Source: Lachnospiraceae bacterium
GTDB lineage: Bacteria > Bacillota > Clostridia > Lachnospirales > Lachnospiraceae
Length of the DNA: 64,000 nt
Assembly: GCA_017621815.1 (NCBI GenBank)
Contig: JAGASK010000052.1
Location: forward strand, 186,001 to 250,000
Direction of reading: 5' to 3'
Below the pieces are notes generated by a model. The model had not been told where the DNA came from. It made no database searches and saw only the letters and a program-made list of their open reading frames with translations. The translations under genes and the position numbers were made by a program. Positions within the stretch are counted from its first letter, which is position 1. The number at the start of each line of letters is the position of its first letter. Of this stretch, positions 63,759-64,000 are shown piece by piece.

Positions 63759-64000
63759 TTTTCATCTTCCTCCAAATCCCTGAGCTTTGTTTTAAGTTCT
63801 ATCATCTTATCACGCATTTCCGCTGCCATTTCAAAATTCAAATCCGCCGCAGCCTGCTTCATCTGCTTCTGCACCTTGGCAATCAGTTTTTCCAGTTCTC
63901 CCCTGTCCATGGACTCGGGATCCTTTTCAAACCTTAATTCTTCATTGGCAATTACCTTGGAAACGCTGATTAAATCCCTCACAGCCTTCTTAATCGTCTG
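63755..64000 (-). CDS. uvrB: UvrABC excinuclease subunit B, C-terminal end (5' part outside window)
   Basis: The reading frame is open to the window edge; visible residues read [14 protein letters not shown] and then the UVR domain ([35 protein letters not shown]) that binds UvrC. The helicase part lies beyond base 64000. The stop overlaps the uvrA start. Confidence 0.95.
   Translation of the reverse strand, partial: QTIKKAVRDLISVSKVIANEELRFEKDPESMDRGELEKLIAKVQKQMKQAAADLNFEMAAEMRDKMIELKTKLRDLEEDEK

Overview
The window looks like chromosomal core sequence from a flagellated, Gram-positive anaerobe of the class Clostridia, most likely family Lachnospiraceae. The evidence is gene content and order: the hprK-glcK-murB-rapZ-whiA-crh cluster, cdaA-cdaR-glmM, comFC-yvyF, an mbl (mreB-type) gene followed by two flagellar rod genes, a Met-specific T-box leader on metG, and several families (DUF3048, DUF1846, YesL, MsmX-type ATPase) common in this group. 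Base composition is moderate by eye, with a more A+T-rich stretch at about 36.0-40.2 kb. Genus cannot be fixed. I see no rRNA, tRNA, CRISPR array, insertion sequence or prophage.

Layout. 0-3.1 kb: the 3' part of a MATE transporter, an ECF sigma factor with a membrane partner behind an ECF-like promoter, and tadA. 3.1-3.4 kb: SRP RNA with a consensus promoter. 3.4-11.8 kb, minus strand: a LacI-like/GGDEF fusion, a TTG-start hypothetical gene whose start lies in a hairpin, a CdaR/PucR-type regulator, the MsmX-like sugar-ABC ATPase, a membrane diguanylate cyclase, YesL and a GNAT enzyme. 11.8-18.3 kb: D-lactate dehydrogenase, a lipase/exported-protein pair, metG with its T-box, a PAP2 phosphatase and a GNAT fusion. 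18.4-20.9 kb, plus strand: cyclophilin and a sodium:amino-acid symporter (AGCS) behind a switch-like leader that I cannot assign to a known class.

20.9-34.0 kb, minus strand: membrane proteins, a lipid kinase, the crh-whiA-rapZ-murB-glcK-hprK-uvrC block, ftsH and a DUF1846 gene. 34.2-35.9 kb: pyrG behind a promoter-proximal terminator. 36.0-40.1 kb: an A+T-rich island with an AgrC/AgrA-like two-component pair and three small related membrane proteins whose shared promoter region carries a 21-bp-spaced direct repeat, a candidate LytTR target. 40.2-44.9 kb: GDP-fucose synthesis genes (gmd, fcl) around a large membrane protein, with a divergent AraC regulator.

44.9-49.0 kb: a divergent-PAP2 protein, a DUF3048 lipoprotein, a sigma factor with an unusually long C-terminal extension, and ptsH. 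49.0-60.6 kb, minus strand: glmM, cdaR and cdaA (c-di-AMP and cell-wall precursor supply), two unknown membrane proteins, yvyF, comFC, recD2, three flagellar rod genes and mbl. 60.9-64.0 kb: uvrA and the 3' end of uvrB.

Themes are second messengers (two GGDEF proteins, one diadenylate cyclase), carbon control (HprK with both a true HPr and a Crh-like HPr lacking His15), cell envelope synthesis and repair (UvrA, UvrB, UvrC, RecD2). Control by early transcription termination is likely at metG, pyrG and the AGCS symporter.
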